Positions 52,518 to 61,093 of a DNA stretch of 64,000 nt are shown here, piece after piece. A program made the translations under genes and the position numbers. This DNA comes from Silvibacterium bohemicum (GTDB lineage: Bacteria; Acidobacteriota; Terriglobia; Terriglobales; Acidobacteriaceae), in the NCBI RefSeq assembly GCF_001006305.1, contig NZ_LBHJ01000003.1:372001-436000 (forward strand). The letters run 5' to 3'. The number at the start of each line of letters is the position of its first letter. The first letter of the stretch is position 1. The notes under the pieces are model-generated. The model saw nothing but the letters and a program-made list of their open reading frames with translations, had not been told where the DNA came from and made no database searches.

Positions 52518-55312
52518 AGGACGACTCGGCCAGCGTGCTCAGCATCAGCTTCGGCAGCTGTGAAGCCCTCAACGCTCCGTTCGGCAATGCTTTCTACAAC
52601 AGCGAATGGGAACAGGCCGCGGCTCAAGGGCAGACGGTTATGGTATCCAGCGGTGACTCCGATTCTGCCGGTTGTGACAGCGCAGGGATTGCGTTCGCTG
52701 AATTCGGGCGGCAAGTGAATGGATTAGCCTCCACGCCATGGAATATCGCGGTCGGTGGCACTGACTTCTACTATCCGGGAGGCCTGAGTTCAGTCTTCAA
52801 TTTCTGGAGCCAGACCAACGATGGCAAGAACGGCTCGCTGCTGCAGTCACTTCCCGAGCAGCCGTGGAACAACAGCATCTATGGGAAAAACCTTGGCGAC
52901 TTAGGTGGGGCCGCCGGCGGAGGTGGCGGCCAGAGCGCCTGCGCTATCCCCGGCTCTGGCAGCGATCCGCTTACCGGCATCACAACAACCATCGGTGGCA
53001 GCACAGCAGTCTTCGATTGCGCACAGTATGCTGGTTACTCCAAACCCGCCTGGCAATCCGGTCCAGGTGTACTCGCAGACGGCGTTCGGGACCTTCCGGA
53101 TATTTCCATGTTCGCAGCCAATGGCGATAACGGCAGCTCCTATGTAGTCTGCGAATCACCGGGTGACTGCACGAGCGACACCCTCAGTGGGACCCAGATA
53201 CAAGTGAGTCAGATCGGTGGAACTTCGGCGGCCGCGCCTGTCTTCGCAGGTGTCATGGCCCTGGTAAACCAGCGCTACGGACCGCAGGGACAGGCGAATA
53301 CCGTACTTTATCCTTTGGCGCAGCAGTTTCCGGCTGCTTTTCACGATGTGGTGGTGGGTAGCAACGACGCACCTTGCAGCCCCACAACTCAGTTCTCCAT
53401 TGAGTGCGTTCCCGACGCTTCCGGTGGAACATACTCGATCGGCGGCTGGGATACAACGCCCGGCTATGATCTGGCCAGCGGCCTTGGTTCGGTGGACGTG
53501 AATCAGTTAGTGGCGGACTGGGATCGGCTCACCTTCGAAAATACTCGTACCGCTCTCGGCGCCTCGTCCACCGTGCTCGCTCATGGCCAGCCTGTCACGT
53601 TGTATACAGACGTCACGGGGAATCGCAACGGTGGCACGCCAACAGGAAATGTTGCGCTCCTCACAAGCCTTCCACAGTATGCTTCCCGGGGCCTCGGCAC
53701 TGTCACTCTCAACGCAGCAGGAGATGGATCTGTAACCACGAACCTGCTTCCGGGAGGAACTTACTCGTTAACCGCACAATATGCCGGGAACACAACATAC
53801 AGCGGAAGCCAATCGGCGCCCCTTTCCTTTACTATCAGCCCGGAACGAAGCGTCATTCGCCCCACCACGCATGCCTATGCGGTCTCTTACCCGAGCTCCA
53901 CGATCACACCTGAGAAGCCGGGCAGCACGCCTGTATTAACGGATCTCGGACCGATTGCGGAAGGAGCAGCCTATCCTTCCGACACCGTTTTCGTCGTCGA
54001 TCTGCAGATCACAGGGAGCAAAGCCGCAGCAGGTGCCTCCGTTACACCGGCCACCGGTTCTACCACCATTTTTGACCACGGAGTTCCGCTTTCAACGAAT
54101 GCCATCGACGTGACCGGCTCAAGCTCTTATCAAACTATCGCGCTCCCCGCGGGCAGGCATAGCCTCCAATACGCTTACAGCGGCGATTCCAGCTATCTGC
54201 CCACGTCGCAAACTTCTCCAGCTGGTCCACTCAATTTCACGGTGATCCGGGCGTCAACGGTCATCACTTCAATTGAGACGCAACCAGTTTCCACCAATAT
54301 TGGATCCTCCTTCCTTTACCAAGTATTGGTGAGTGGAGTTGGAGGCGGCGCACCGCCCTCCGGAGAAGTGACCTTCACTCTGGGTAATCTGCCGCCGCAG
54401 GTCGTGACCCTGAGGCCGCAACTCGGTGGAGATTTCGAACCGGGAAGCGGAGTTTCTTACGCATCGGTTCTTCTCACCAACCTCCCCGCTGGCAGTTACA
54501 CCATCGAGACCTCCTATTCCGGAGATCAAAATTGGGAACCCTCCGTCTTATCCGGAGAAAGTGTGACCGTTGCGGGCGCCAGAGCGCAGCTTCCTTCCTT
54601 CACCACGGCCACACTAACCTCCAGTTCCGGCTCTGGACCGATCGAACCATCAACCGTCCTGACGCTCAACGTCTCAGTCTCTGGCGGCAAAGGAGCTACC
54701 ATTCCGCCATCGGGATTCTTCGTGATCTTCGACGAAGGAACACTGATCCCCCCGTATCTATTTTCCTTGACCCCGTCATCGAGTGGAGCAACATCAACAG
54801 CCACCCTTACGTTCCGAGGCTCCCAACTCTATGGTGGCACTAACCAATTCGGAGTGATCTACGCAGGCGACTCCAACTATCAATCGTCCTACGCACCACT
54901 CGTCAGTTATACCGAGCAGACAAAAGACTTCACACTTGCGGCAACCACCCAGAATGTGACCGTTCATTCCGGAGATCCAGGATTGGCATTCCTGCAATTG
55001 CAGGGACTGGACCAGTTTAGCGGCGGTGTCAGTCTCAGCTGTAAGGTGACCGGCGGTCCGACTGGCAACGTTGTCTTGCCCCGTTGTATCGTGCCTCCCG
55101 TTGCGATCATCCAGAGCGTCCGGTCCTCCACTGCCATTGTGCGGTTCGATACAGAATTGGTTGATCGAAATTCTTCCGGTATAGAAACTCCTGATCGCCA
55201 CGGGAAATCGGTTCCCCCAGGAACCTACACCGCTGTTGTCACCGGAACCACGGGCATAGCATCGCACGATGTAACGATGACCCTTGTTGTGCAGGACCCA
55301 GCCTACCGCTAA
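52505..55312 (+). pseudogene. Sedolisin (S53) protease, C-terminal part with Ig-like repeats
   Basis: This frame continues the catalytic domain (SVLSISFGSCEALNAPFGNA, TVMVSSGDSDSAGCDS) and holds the nucleophile Ser in GGTSAAAPVFAGVMAL plus the calcium-site end GGWDTTPGYDLASGLGSVDV. After that come four or five bacterial Ig-like (Big_3-type) repeats of about 95 residues, recognised by phrases such as LLPGGTYSLTAQYAGNTTYS, LPAGRHSLQYAYSGDSSYLP and LPAGSYTIETSYSGDQNWEP. The repeats probably bind surfaces or polymers. The GTG at 52505 is only a formal start; without the upstream part there is no signal peptide and no catalytic Glu/Asp. Confidence 0.85.
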
Positions 55313-55427
55313 GAGCTGTGTACGGGGCGCAGAGAAGCATTCTGCGCTCCGCATACCGTTTGGCGGAAGGATCTGAGCAGTCGATAGACATTAGCCCTCT
55401 CCATAAAAAAAGTCAGGAGTAAACACC

Positions 55428-55919
55428 ATGGCAACTTCCTTCGCGTCTGTATCCTTTATCCCATCACCGGCAAGCGCATCGTGGTGCTTTCTGATGCTCG
55501 AGTATTTGGATGAATTCGCAACGCTGGCGTGGTATCTCGTGGCCGATGGCAAGCTGGTCGAAGATACATTCGCGCGCACGATGGCGAAGCTCGATATCAC
55601 GGCATTCGAATCTTCGATTCCATCACTTGCTTACACTCAGGCAAGAGACGTCCTCATCACCGAGGCGATTGCGGTGTTGTCGGATGCGCGCAGAGAGGAC
55701 GATGACAACGGGTCTTTTCAGCCTTGTTCTATCGGCAGCTTGCCCGATCGTCCCCGCCTGGCATTCATGCTGCGATTGATCATTCGTTCATCGGAAGCAG
55801 AAGTCGCAAAGTTTCTCGGCGTTTCATCCTTCGAGGTGCAAGGACTCGTCAAGCACGCGGTTGATCGGCTCAGCATAGCTCCGCCTATCTTTGCAGCGAC
55901 AGGCTGTTATGACGCATAA
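55428..55919 (+). CDS. Sigma-factor-like protein of unknown role
   Basis: The 163-residue protein has a helical layout like a reduced ECF sigma factor. The segment VADGKLVEDTFARTMAKLDI resembles region 2, and LPDRPRLAFMLRLIIRSSEA followed by VAKFLGVSSFEVQGLVKHAV resembles the region 4 helix-turn-helix. The conserved promoter -10 recognition residues are not evident, so true sigma activity is doubtful. A good ribosome site (caggag) lies ten bases before the ATG. It follows the sedolisin gene on the same strand and may be a small regulator or a member of a degenerate sigma-like family frequent in this phylum. Confidence 0.6.
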   Translation: MATSFASVSFIPSPASASWCFLMLEYLDEFATLAWYLVADGKLVEDTFARTMAKLDITAFESSIPSLAYTQARDVLITEAIAVLSDARREDDDNGSFQPCSIGSLPDRPRLAFMLRLIIRSSEAEVAKFLGVSSFEVQGLVKHAVDRLSIAPPIFAATGCYDA

Positions 55920-55999
55920 GTAGCCGGTGGTCGGTATTCAACGCGCCAGCAATTTCAAGGCAGTCATCTTGAAGTTATGGAGCAGGGGAGCGGGGTGAT

Positions 56000-56629
56000 T
56001 CATTTCGTCCTTTCTGCTTTCCAGGGTGCGTGCTGACCGTTTACTCCGTACATGCCCGACATGCCTTCCGCTGTAATCTCGCCGCGGAAGGTGAGCACCT
56101 CGCGCGTGTCGGTGCTGAACTCGATGTGATTGCCGTTGACCCAGCCCTGAAGCTTGCCGTGCTGATGCGGCCCGTGGAATTTGCCAGAGATGATATTTCC
56201 GATCTGGCTGATCTCGATTGTCTTGAGGGATGACCCCGGCTCCCGGGTGTTGTATGCAAAGATGGTCCAGGTTCCTGATAGATCGAGAGGAGCCGCGACC
56301 GGCGCCGGTGCAGCTGCCGCAGTCGGCGGCGCGAACTCCGATGCATTTCCGTTCTTGTCGGCCTGATCAGCTGCGAACTGCAGCTCTTCATTTGCCTGAC
56401 TCAAAAACTCTTTGGCGCGCTGCGCATGTCCGCCGAGATGAGCAGCATTGGTCCGCTGTGCCTGCACAATTTGTGCATAGGCCTGAACAATCTGTTCCTG
56501 CGCTGCAGCTAGGTCGCCATGCTGTTGCGCATCGATGGTCACAACCGGAGCCTGAGCCCATGCGCTGGAAGCAGCTGCAAAAAACAAGCTGAGAACAAAA
56601 ACGTAAAGTAGTTTGTCTGCCTTGAGCAT
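56000..56629 (-). CDS. Secreted hypothetical protein
   Basis: From the ATG at 56629 (ggagaaaag upstream) the 209-residue product has a signal peptide (KLLYVFVLSLFFAAASSAWA, cleaved at AQA), a helical Gln/Ala-rich segment (AAAQEQIVQAYAQIVQAQRT), a Pro/Ala linker and a C-terminal beta domain starting DLSGTWTIFAYNTREPGSSL. That last part resembles small lipocalin-like or bacterial secreted beta-barrel modules that begin with GTW. No enzymatic motif. It is divergent from the multicopper oxidase gene, with a 257-bp gap. Confidence 0.75.
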   Translation of the reverse strand: MLKADKLLYVFVLSLFFAAASSAWAQAPVVTIDAQQHGDLAAAQEQIVQAYAQIVQAQRTNAAHLGGHAQRAKEFLSQANEELQFAADQADKNGNASEFAPPTAAAAPAPVAAPLDLSGTWTIFAYNTREPGSSLKTIEISQIGNIISGKFHGPHQHGKLQGWVNGNHIEFSTDTREVLTFRGEITAEGMSGMYGVNGQHAPWKAERTK

Positions 56630-56886
56630 ACCTTTTCTCCTGGAATTCTCTTGGCTCACGATGGTATGACCGCTGGCGGTGAAGCACAATCCCTTAGTAA
56701 TGGTTGGCGATGCTGACATTTCGATCGAGGACGCCGGCCGATCCTTTCCAAATTACGCGCTGCAGCCACGGAAGACTCGTGAACGGCTTGAGGCTGCGGC
56801 GGCCTGCGTCTGGTAGTTTCCGGGTCAATTCACGCTGCTTTAACGTGGTCCGCGCATACATTGGATCTATGGTCAGCGAGCTTCCC

Positions 56887-58725
56887 ATGAAGCGTTTTAT
56901 CGATCCACGGGCCTTTCGACGAATTCTCCTCTCCCAGTTTCTTCTCGCAGCGGTCAGCGCGTTGTCTCTTACCCTTTGCCATCGGCCGCTCTATGCATCG
57001 CCATCGTCCGCGGCATCGCCTGCGGACACATGCGCTCGCCCCGCAGCCGGCAGCGTCGTTAGCGAGCCTCCCGACCTGCGCAGCAAGAATGGGATTCTCG
57101 AAATCAGCCTGACTGCCCTTAATGTTGCCCAAAGCGACGGAAGCACTCGCTACTGCTTCACTGACGGCGATGGACGCGAGTCTCCCAACCTGCGCGTGCA
57201 TCCCGGGGATACGGTCGTCATCCATCTGCGCGATGCGATGACCGATCTCTCCCACGCTTCAGCAGACGCGTCGCATGCGCACGCGCCTTCTCAGGCCGCT
57301 GGATTATGCACCGGTGGAATGACCATGAGCCTCGTTTCCACCAACCTGCACTTTCACGGATTGACCATCCCTCCCACCTGCCATCAGGACGATGTTCTGA
57401 AGACCTCGCTCCAGCCCGGCGACCCGTCCTTCGAGTATCGCTTCCGCATTCCCGACGATGAGCCGCCGGGACTTTATTGGTATCACCCGCATATTCACGG
57501 ATTCAGCAAGCAGCAGCTGCTGGGTGGCGCATCCGGAGCGCTGATTGTCGAGGGCATCGAGCGCGCCAAGCAGGAAGCAGCCGGACTGCCGGAGCGGGTA
57601 TTTATCATTCGCGACCAGGATCTCGTCAATCCCAATGCGCCGCCGGCGAAGTCCGAGCCGGTGGTGCCGAAGTTCATGATCGACCGCGACGGAGACGCTG
57701 CGAATAACGGCACAGGCTTCGGCAAGCCGGCCAAGGATCTCTCCATCAACTATGTGCCCGTTCCTTATCCCGACTATCCGCCCGCCGAGATTCGGATGAA
57801 GCCGGGAGAGCGGCAGTTATGGCGGGTTTTGAACGCCTCGGCGATCACTTATCTGAATCTTGAAGTCCTCATCGGACATACGCCGCAGCCGCTGGGACTC
57901 ATCGCGATGGATGGCGTGCCGATCGGCTACGGGCTGCGCGGTCAGGTTGGCGCGGCAAACTCGCAGACCCACCTCGGAGTTCCTCCCGGAGCCCGCGTGG
58001 AATTCATCGTGCAAGGACCTCCCGATGGCGAAACCGGATTGCTCGTGACTCGCACTGTGGACACCGGCCCGGGCGGAGAGAACGATCCCAATCGGATGCT
58101 GGCCAAGATCGTTCCCGCAACGGATGCTCCGGAGCCTCGATCGACATTGGCCGCTTCACCCCCTCCGCTTGCTCCGCCTGATCGAACGTGGCTGGGAGAG
58201 GTAGCGCCGGTACGTGTCCGCCGGCTGTACTTCTCGGAAAAGCTGGTCGATCCCAACGATCCTACCAGCGCCGTCGAGTTCTATCTGACGGAAGAAGGGC
58301 AAACGCCGAAGATGTTCGACATGAGCTCGACCGTCCCCAACATCGTCGCCCAGCAGGGAACTGTGGAGGATTGGATCATCGAGAACCGCTCTCAGGAACT
58401 GCACGCATTTCACATTCATCAGCTTCATTTCCTGCTGGTCGAGTACATGGGCAGGGCCGTGAACGAAAACTTCCTTCGCGACACGGTCAACGTGCCTTAC
58501 GCCAAGGGCCAGCTCCTCGCCTATCCCAGCATTCGCGTCCGCGTGGATTTTCGGGACTCCAACACTGTCGGCACGTTTCCGTACCATTGTCATCTTCTCG
58601 AACATGAAGACAAGGGAATGATGGGAACTATCCGCGTCGAACCTGGCAATCGGACACCAGGCCAACCTGTTTCGACCGCATCGACTAAGGCTGGGCGTCG
58701 AGCTTCTGACGGCTCGATGAAGTAA
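56887..58725 (+). CDS. Multicopper oxidase
   Basis: The 612-residue secreted protein has all four copper motifs: LHFHGLTIPP (HxH), YWYHPHIHGFS (HxH), HAFHIHQLHF (HxxHxH) and FPYHCHLLEHEDKGM (HCHxxxHxxxxM, with the type-1 Met ligand). It should oxidise phenolics or metal ions and reduce O2 to water in the periplasm. The start at 56887 (MKRFIDPRAF) gives a standard signal peptide; starts at 56869 and 56704 are also open and cannot be excluded. It is about 100 residues longer than CueO, largely from insertions between the first two cupredoxin domains, such as a His/Ala-rich stretch near residue 125. Confidence 0.92.
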   Translation: MKRFIDPRAFRRILLSQFLLAAVSALSLTLCHRPLYASPSSAASPADTCARPAAGSVVSEPPDLRSKNGILEISLTALNVAQSDGSTRYCFTDGDGRESPNLRVHPGDTVVIHLRDAMTDLSHASADASHAHAPSQAAGLCTGGMTMSLVSTNLHFHGLTIPPTCHQDDVLKTSLQPGDPSFEYRFRIPDDEPPGLYWYHPHIHGFSKQQLLGGASGALIVEGIERAKQEAAGLPERVFIIRDQDLVNPNAPPAKSEPVVPKFMIDRDGDAANNGTGFGKPAKDLSINYVPVPYPDYPPAEIRMKPGERQLWRVLNASAITYLNLEVLIGHTPQPLGLIAMDGVPIGYGLRGQVGAANSQTHLGVPPGARVEFIVQGPPDGETGLLVTRTVDTGPGGENDPNRMLAKIVPATDAPEPRSTLAASPPPLAPPDRTWLGEVAPVRVRRLYFSEKLVDPNDPTSAVEFYLTEEGQTPKMFDMSSTVPNIVAQQGTVEDWIIENRSQELHAFHIHQLHFLLVEYMGRAVNENFLRDTVNVPYAKGQLLAYPSIRVRVDFRDSNTVGTFPYHCHLLEHEDKGMMGTIRVEPGNRTPGQPVSTASTKAGRRASDGSMK

Positions 58726-58855
58726 TCGTCATTCTCGAGGCATTTTGGAATAAACCTACAACCAATTGAACTATTCCCTGAAATTGCAATAATTCATGGT
58801 TAATTCACAGGCGAGACACCTCACAAATATTCTTGGAACTCTATCCTCGCTGCGT

Positions 58856-58873
58856 TGAAGGCAAACGCCTTCA
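58856..58873 (+). promoter_or_regulatory. Leader hairpin before the phosphoesterase ribosome site
   Basis: tgaaggc and gccttca form a perfect 7-bp stem with the loop aaac, ending five bases before the aggaggaagt ribosome site of the phosphoesterase. It might protect the 5' end of the mRNA or modulate translation. Confidence 0.4.
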
Positions 58874-58887
58874 GCACAGGAGGAAGT

Positions 58888-60945
58888 ATGACCCCCACGC
58901 AAGTCGTATCTTCAGTTTTGCGTACTGTACGCGCCGGACTTATAGCGGCCGCCGTGTTCCAGTTCGCAGTTGGCAATTCTTTTCTCGAGGCGCAATCTCA
59001 GCCCAAATCCCGCGATAACGACACCGCCACTCCCATCAAGCACGTAATTGTCATCATTGGCGAAAACCGGAGCTTCGATCACGTCTTCGCCACTTATGTC
59101 CCGAAGAAAGGTGAAAGCGTCTGGAACCTTCTTTCCGAAGGCATCATCAATGCTGACGGAACACCCGGCAAGAACTTCGACAAGGCCGAGCAGACTGCCG
59201 CTTACGACGAGGCGCCCGATGCTTTCCTGCTCAGCCCCGCCAAGACCACTTTCCCCGGAGACGTGCTGCCCGCCCCGCTGGTGGGTGGTCCGCAGGACTC
59301 CTATATTAAGGACGACAGCCTGACCCTCGCCCAGCAGTCGGAGAATGGCCTTCCCGCCGATTACTATGCGTATCTGGTCACCGGGGGCACCGGGCAGACT
59401 TCGGGAACGCCTGATGCCCGCATCAAGAACGTGAGCGATCTTCGCCCTGGTCCGTTCCAGCTGACGAATGGCGACACCTTCACCTATAACGACTATGCGC
59501 AGAGCCCGGTGCATCGCTTCTACCAGATGTGGCAGCAGCTGAATTGCGATGCCGCCAAGGCCACCAATAAGAACCCCTCGGGCTGCAATGCGGGTCTGTT
59601 CTCCTGGGTGGAAACAACGGTAGGCGCGGGCGCGAACGGCATCAAGCAGCCGGCGACCTTCAGCACCGAATACTCGGCTGGCGCTGTAACCACCGGTGAG
59701 GGCTCGAGCGCACTGGGCTTCTACAACGTCCAGAACGGCGATGCTCCTTACTTCAAGAGCCTGGCCGATGAGTACGCGATGAGCGACAACTTCCACCAGT
59801 CCGTGAACGGTGGCACCGGCGCCAACCACATCATGTTCGGTCACGGCGACGCGATCTGGTTCAGCGACGGCAAGGGTCATGCCGAAGTTCCTCCTCATGA
59901 TGTTGCAACCAGCTCGGCCACGGTTCTGGATGAAGTCGAGAACCCGAATCCTGCTCCGCACACCAATAACTGGTACACCGACGACGGCTACGGTGGCGGT
60001 TCCTTCGGATCGCCGGCTTACGGCGGCGGCTCCTACAGCGACTGCTCTGACGATAAGCAGCCCGGCGTTGCGCCGATCGTGAACTACCTCAAGTCCCTGC
60101 CCACGCCGATCTCGCCCCGCTGCGAGAAGGGCCACTACTACCTGCTGAACAACTACAACCCTGGATACTTCGGCAACGGCAACAACGCCTTCACCGATAC
60201 CAGCTCCAACAACACCGTCTTCACCATCCCGCCATCGTCCACTCGCAGCATCGGCGACTCGCTGATCGCGGCGAACATCTCCTGGAAGTACTACGGCGAC
60301 CAGTGGAACAATTACGTGCCCGATCCGTATCAGCTGAACTATGGCGCGATCGGGAGCAAGACGGATGAATACTGCAACATCTGCAACCCCTTCCAGTACG
60401 ACACCTCGATCATGGCCAATGCCTCGGTCCGCACTGCGCATATCCAGGACACCGCCAACCTGTACGAAGACATCAAGAACGGAACGCTGCCGGCCGTCTC
60501 GATCATCAAGCCCAGCGGACTGGTCGATGGCCACCCGAACTCTTCCAAGCTGGATCTCTTCGAAGGCTTCACCAAGAAAATCGTGGATGAAGTGAAGAAG
60601 AATCCCAAGCTGTGGAAGGACACGGCGATCTTCATCACCGAGGATGAAGGCGGCGGCTACTATGACTCCGGATATGTACAGCCGCTCGATTTCTTCGGCG
60701 ACGGTACGCGTATTCCGCTGATCGTGGTTTCTCCCTACACCAAGGCCGGTCACATCTCGCACGAGTATGCTGACCACGTCTCGATCCTGAAGTTTATCGA
60801 GCGGAACTGGGGCCTGGAGACGGTCACAACCCGCAGCCGTGACAACTTCCCCAACCCCATCGCTGCGCCCGGCAATCCTTATGTGCCGGTCAACAGCCCT
60901 GCCATCGATGATCTCTTCAGCCTGTTTACTTTCTCCAACTACTAA
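58888..60945 (+). CDS. Secreted phosphoesterase (AcpA/phospholipase C family)
   Basis: The 685-residue protein has a signal peptide (about residues 1-36) and the Phosphoesterase-family start KHVIVIIGENRSFDHVFATY, whose Glu-Asn and Ser/Asp positions bind metal and phosphate. Further motifs are GANHIMFGHGDAIWF, SWKYYGDQWNNY and IFITEDEGGGYYDSGYV (metal-binding Glu-Asp), then YTKAGHISHEYADHVSILKF. It should hydrolyse phosphomonoesters or phospholipids outside the cytoplasm. Start: the ATG at 58888 follows a near-perfect aggaggaagt; the frame is open from TTG 58855. Codons are strongly biased to C-ending forms, unlike its neighbours, which suggests high expression. A very strong terminator follows. 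Confidence 0.93.
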   Translation: MTPTQVVSSVLRTVRAGLIAAAVFQFAVGNSFLEAQSQPKSRDNDTATPIKHVIVIIGENRSFDHVFATYVPKKGESVWNLLSEGIINADGTPGKNFDKAEQTAAYDEAPDAFLLSPAKTTFPGDVLPAPLVGGPQDSYIKDDSLTLAQQSENGLPADYYAYLVTGGTGQTSGTPDARIKNVSDLRPGPFQLTNGDTFTYNDYAQSPVHRFYQMWQQLNCDAAKATNKNPSGCNAGLFSWVETTVGAGANGIKQPATFSTEYSAGAVTTGEGSSALGFYNVQNGDAPYFKSLADEYAMSDNFHQSVNGGTGANHIMFGHGDAIWFSDGKGHAEVPPHDVATSSATVLDEVENPNPAPHTNNWYTDDGYGGGSFGSPAYGGGSYSDCSDDKQPGVAPIVNYLKSLPTPISPRCEKGHYYLLNNYNPGYFGNGNNAFTDTSSNNTVFTIPPSSTRSIGDSLIAANISWKYYGDQWNNYVPDPYQLNYGAIGSKTDEYCNICNPFQYDTSIMANASVRTAHIQDTANLYEDIKNGTLPAVSIIKPSGLVDGHPNSSKLDLFEGFTKKIVDEVKKNPKLWKDTAIFITEDEGGGYYDSGYVQPLDFFGDGTRIPLIVVSPYTKAGHISHEYADHVSILKFIERNWGLETVTTRSRDNFPNPIAAPGNPYVPVNSPAIDDLFSLFTFSNY

Positions 60946-60969
60946 ACAGCAGCCTCGCTGCAGAGAGCA

Positions 60970-61003
60970 AAGGCCAAGGCGATCGACGCCTTGGCCTTTT
61001 TCT
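60970..61003 (+). terminator. Strong intrinsic terminator
   Basis: aaggccaaggcg and cgccttggcctt form a perfect 12-bp stem around atcga, followed by tttttc. It begins 25 bp after the phosphoesterase stop and would end its transcript; tex converges from the other side. Confidence 0.93.
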
Positions 61004-61093
61004 TTATGCCGTCGGTTTGCGCCAAGTTAGAACTCTAAGCGCAACGGTGGCCGCAGGAATTTTTGATCGAGCAGACAAGGGCCGCGTTCGGCG

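Noticed and set aside
58912-60777. 621-codon open frame antisense to the phosphoesterase
   Set aside because: It has no start context, no recognisable domain and low-complexity composition (Val/Arg/Ile-rich). It is explained by C-ending codon preference of the real gene on the other strand.
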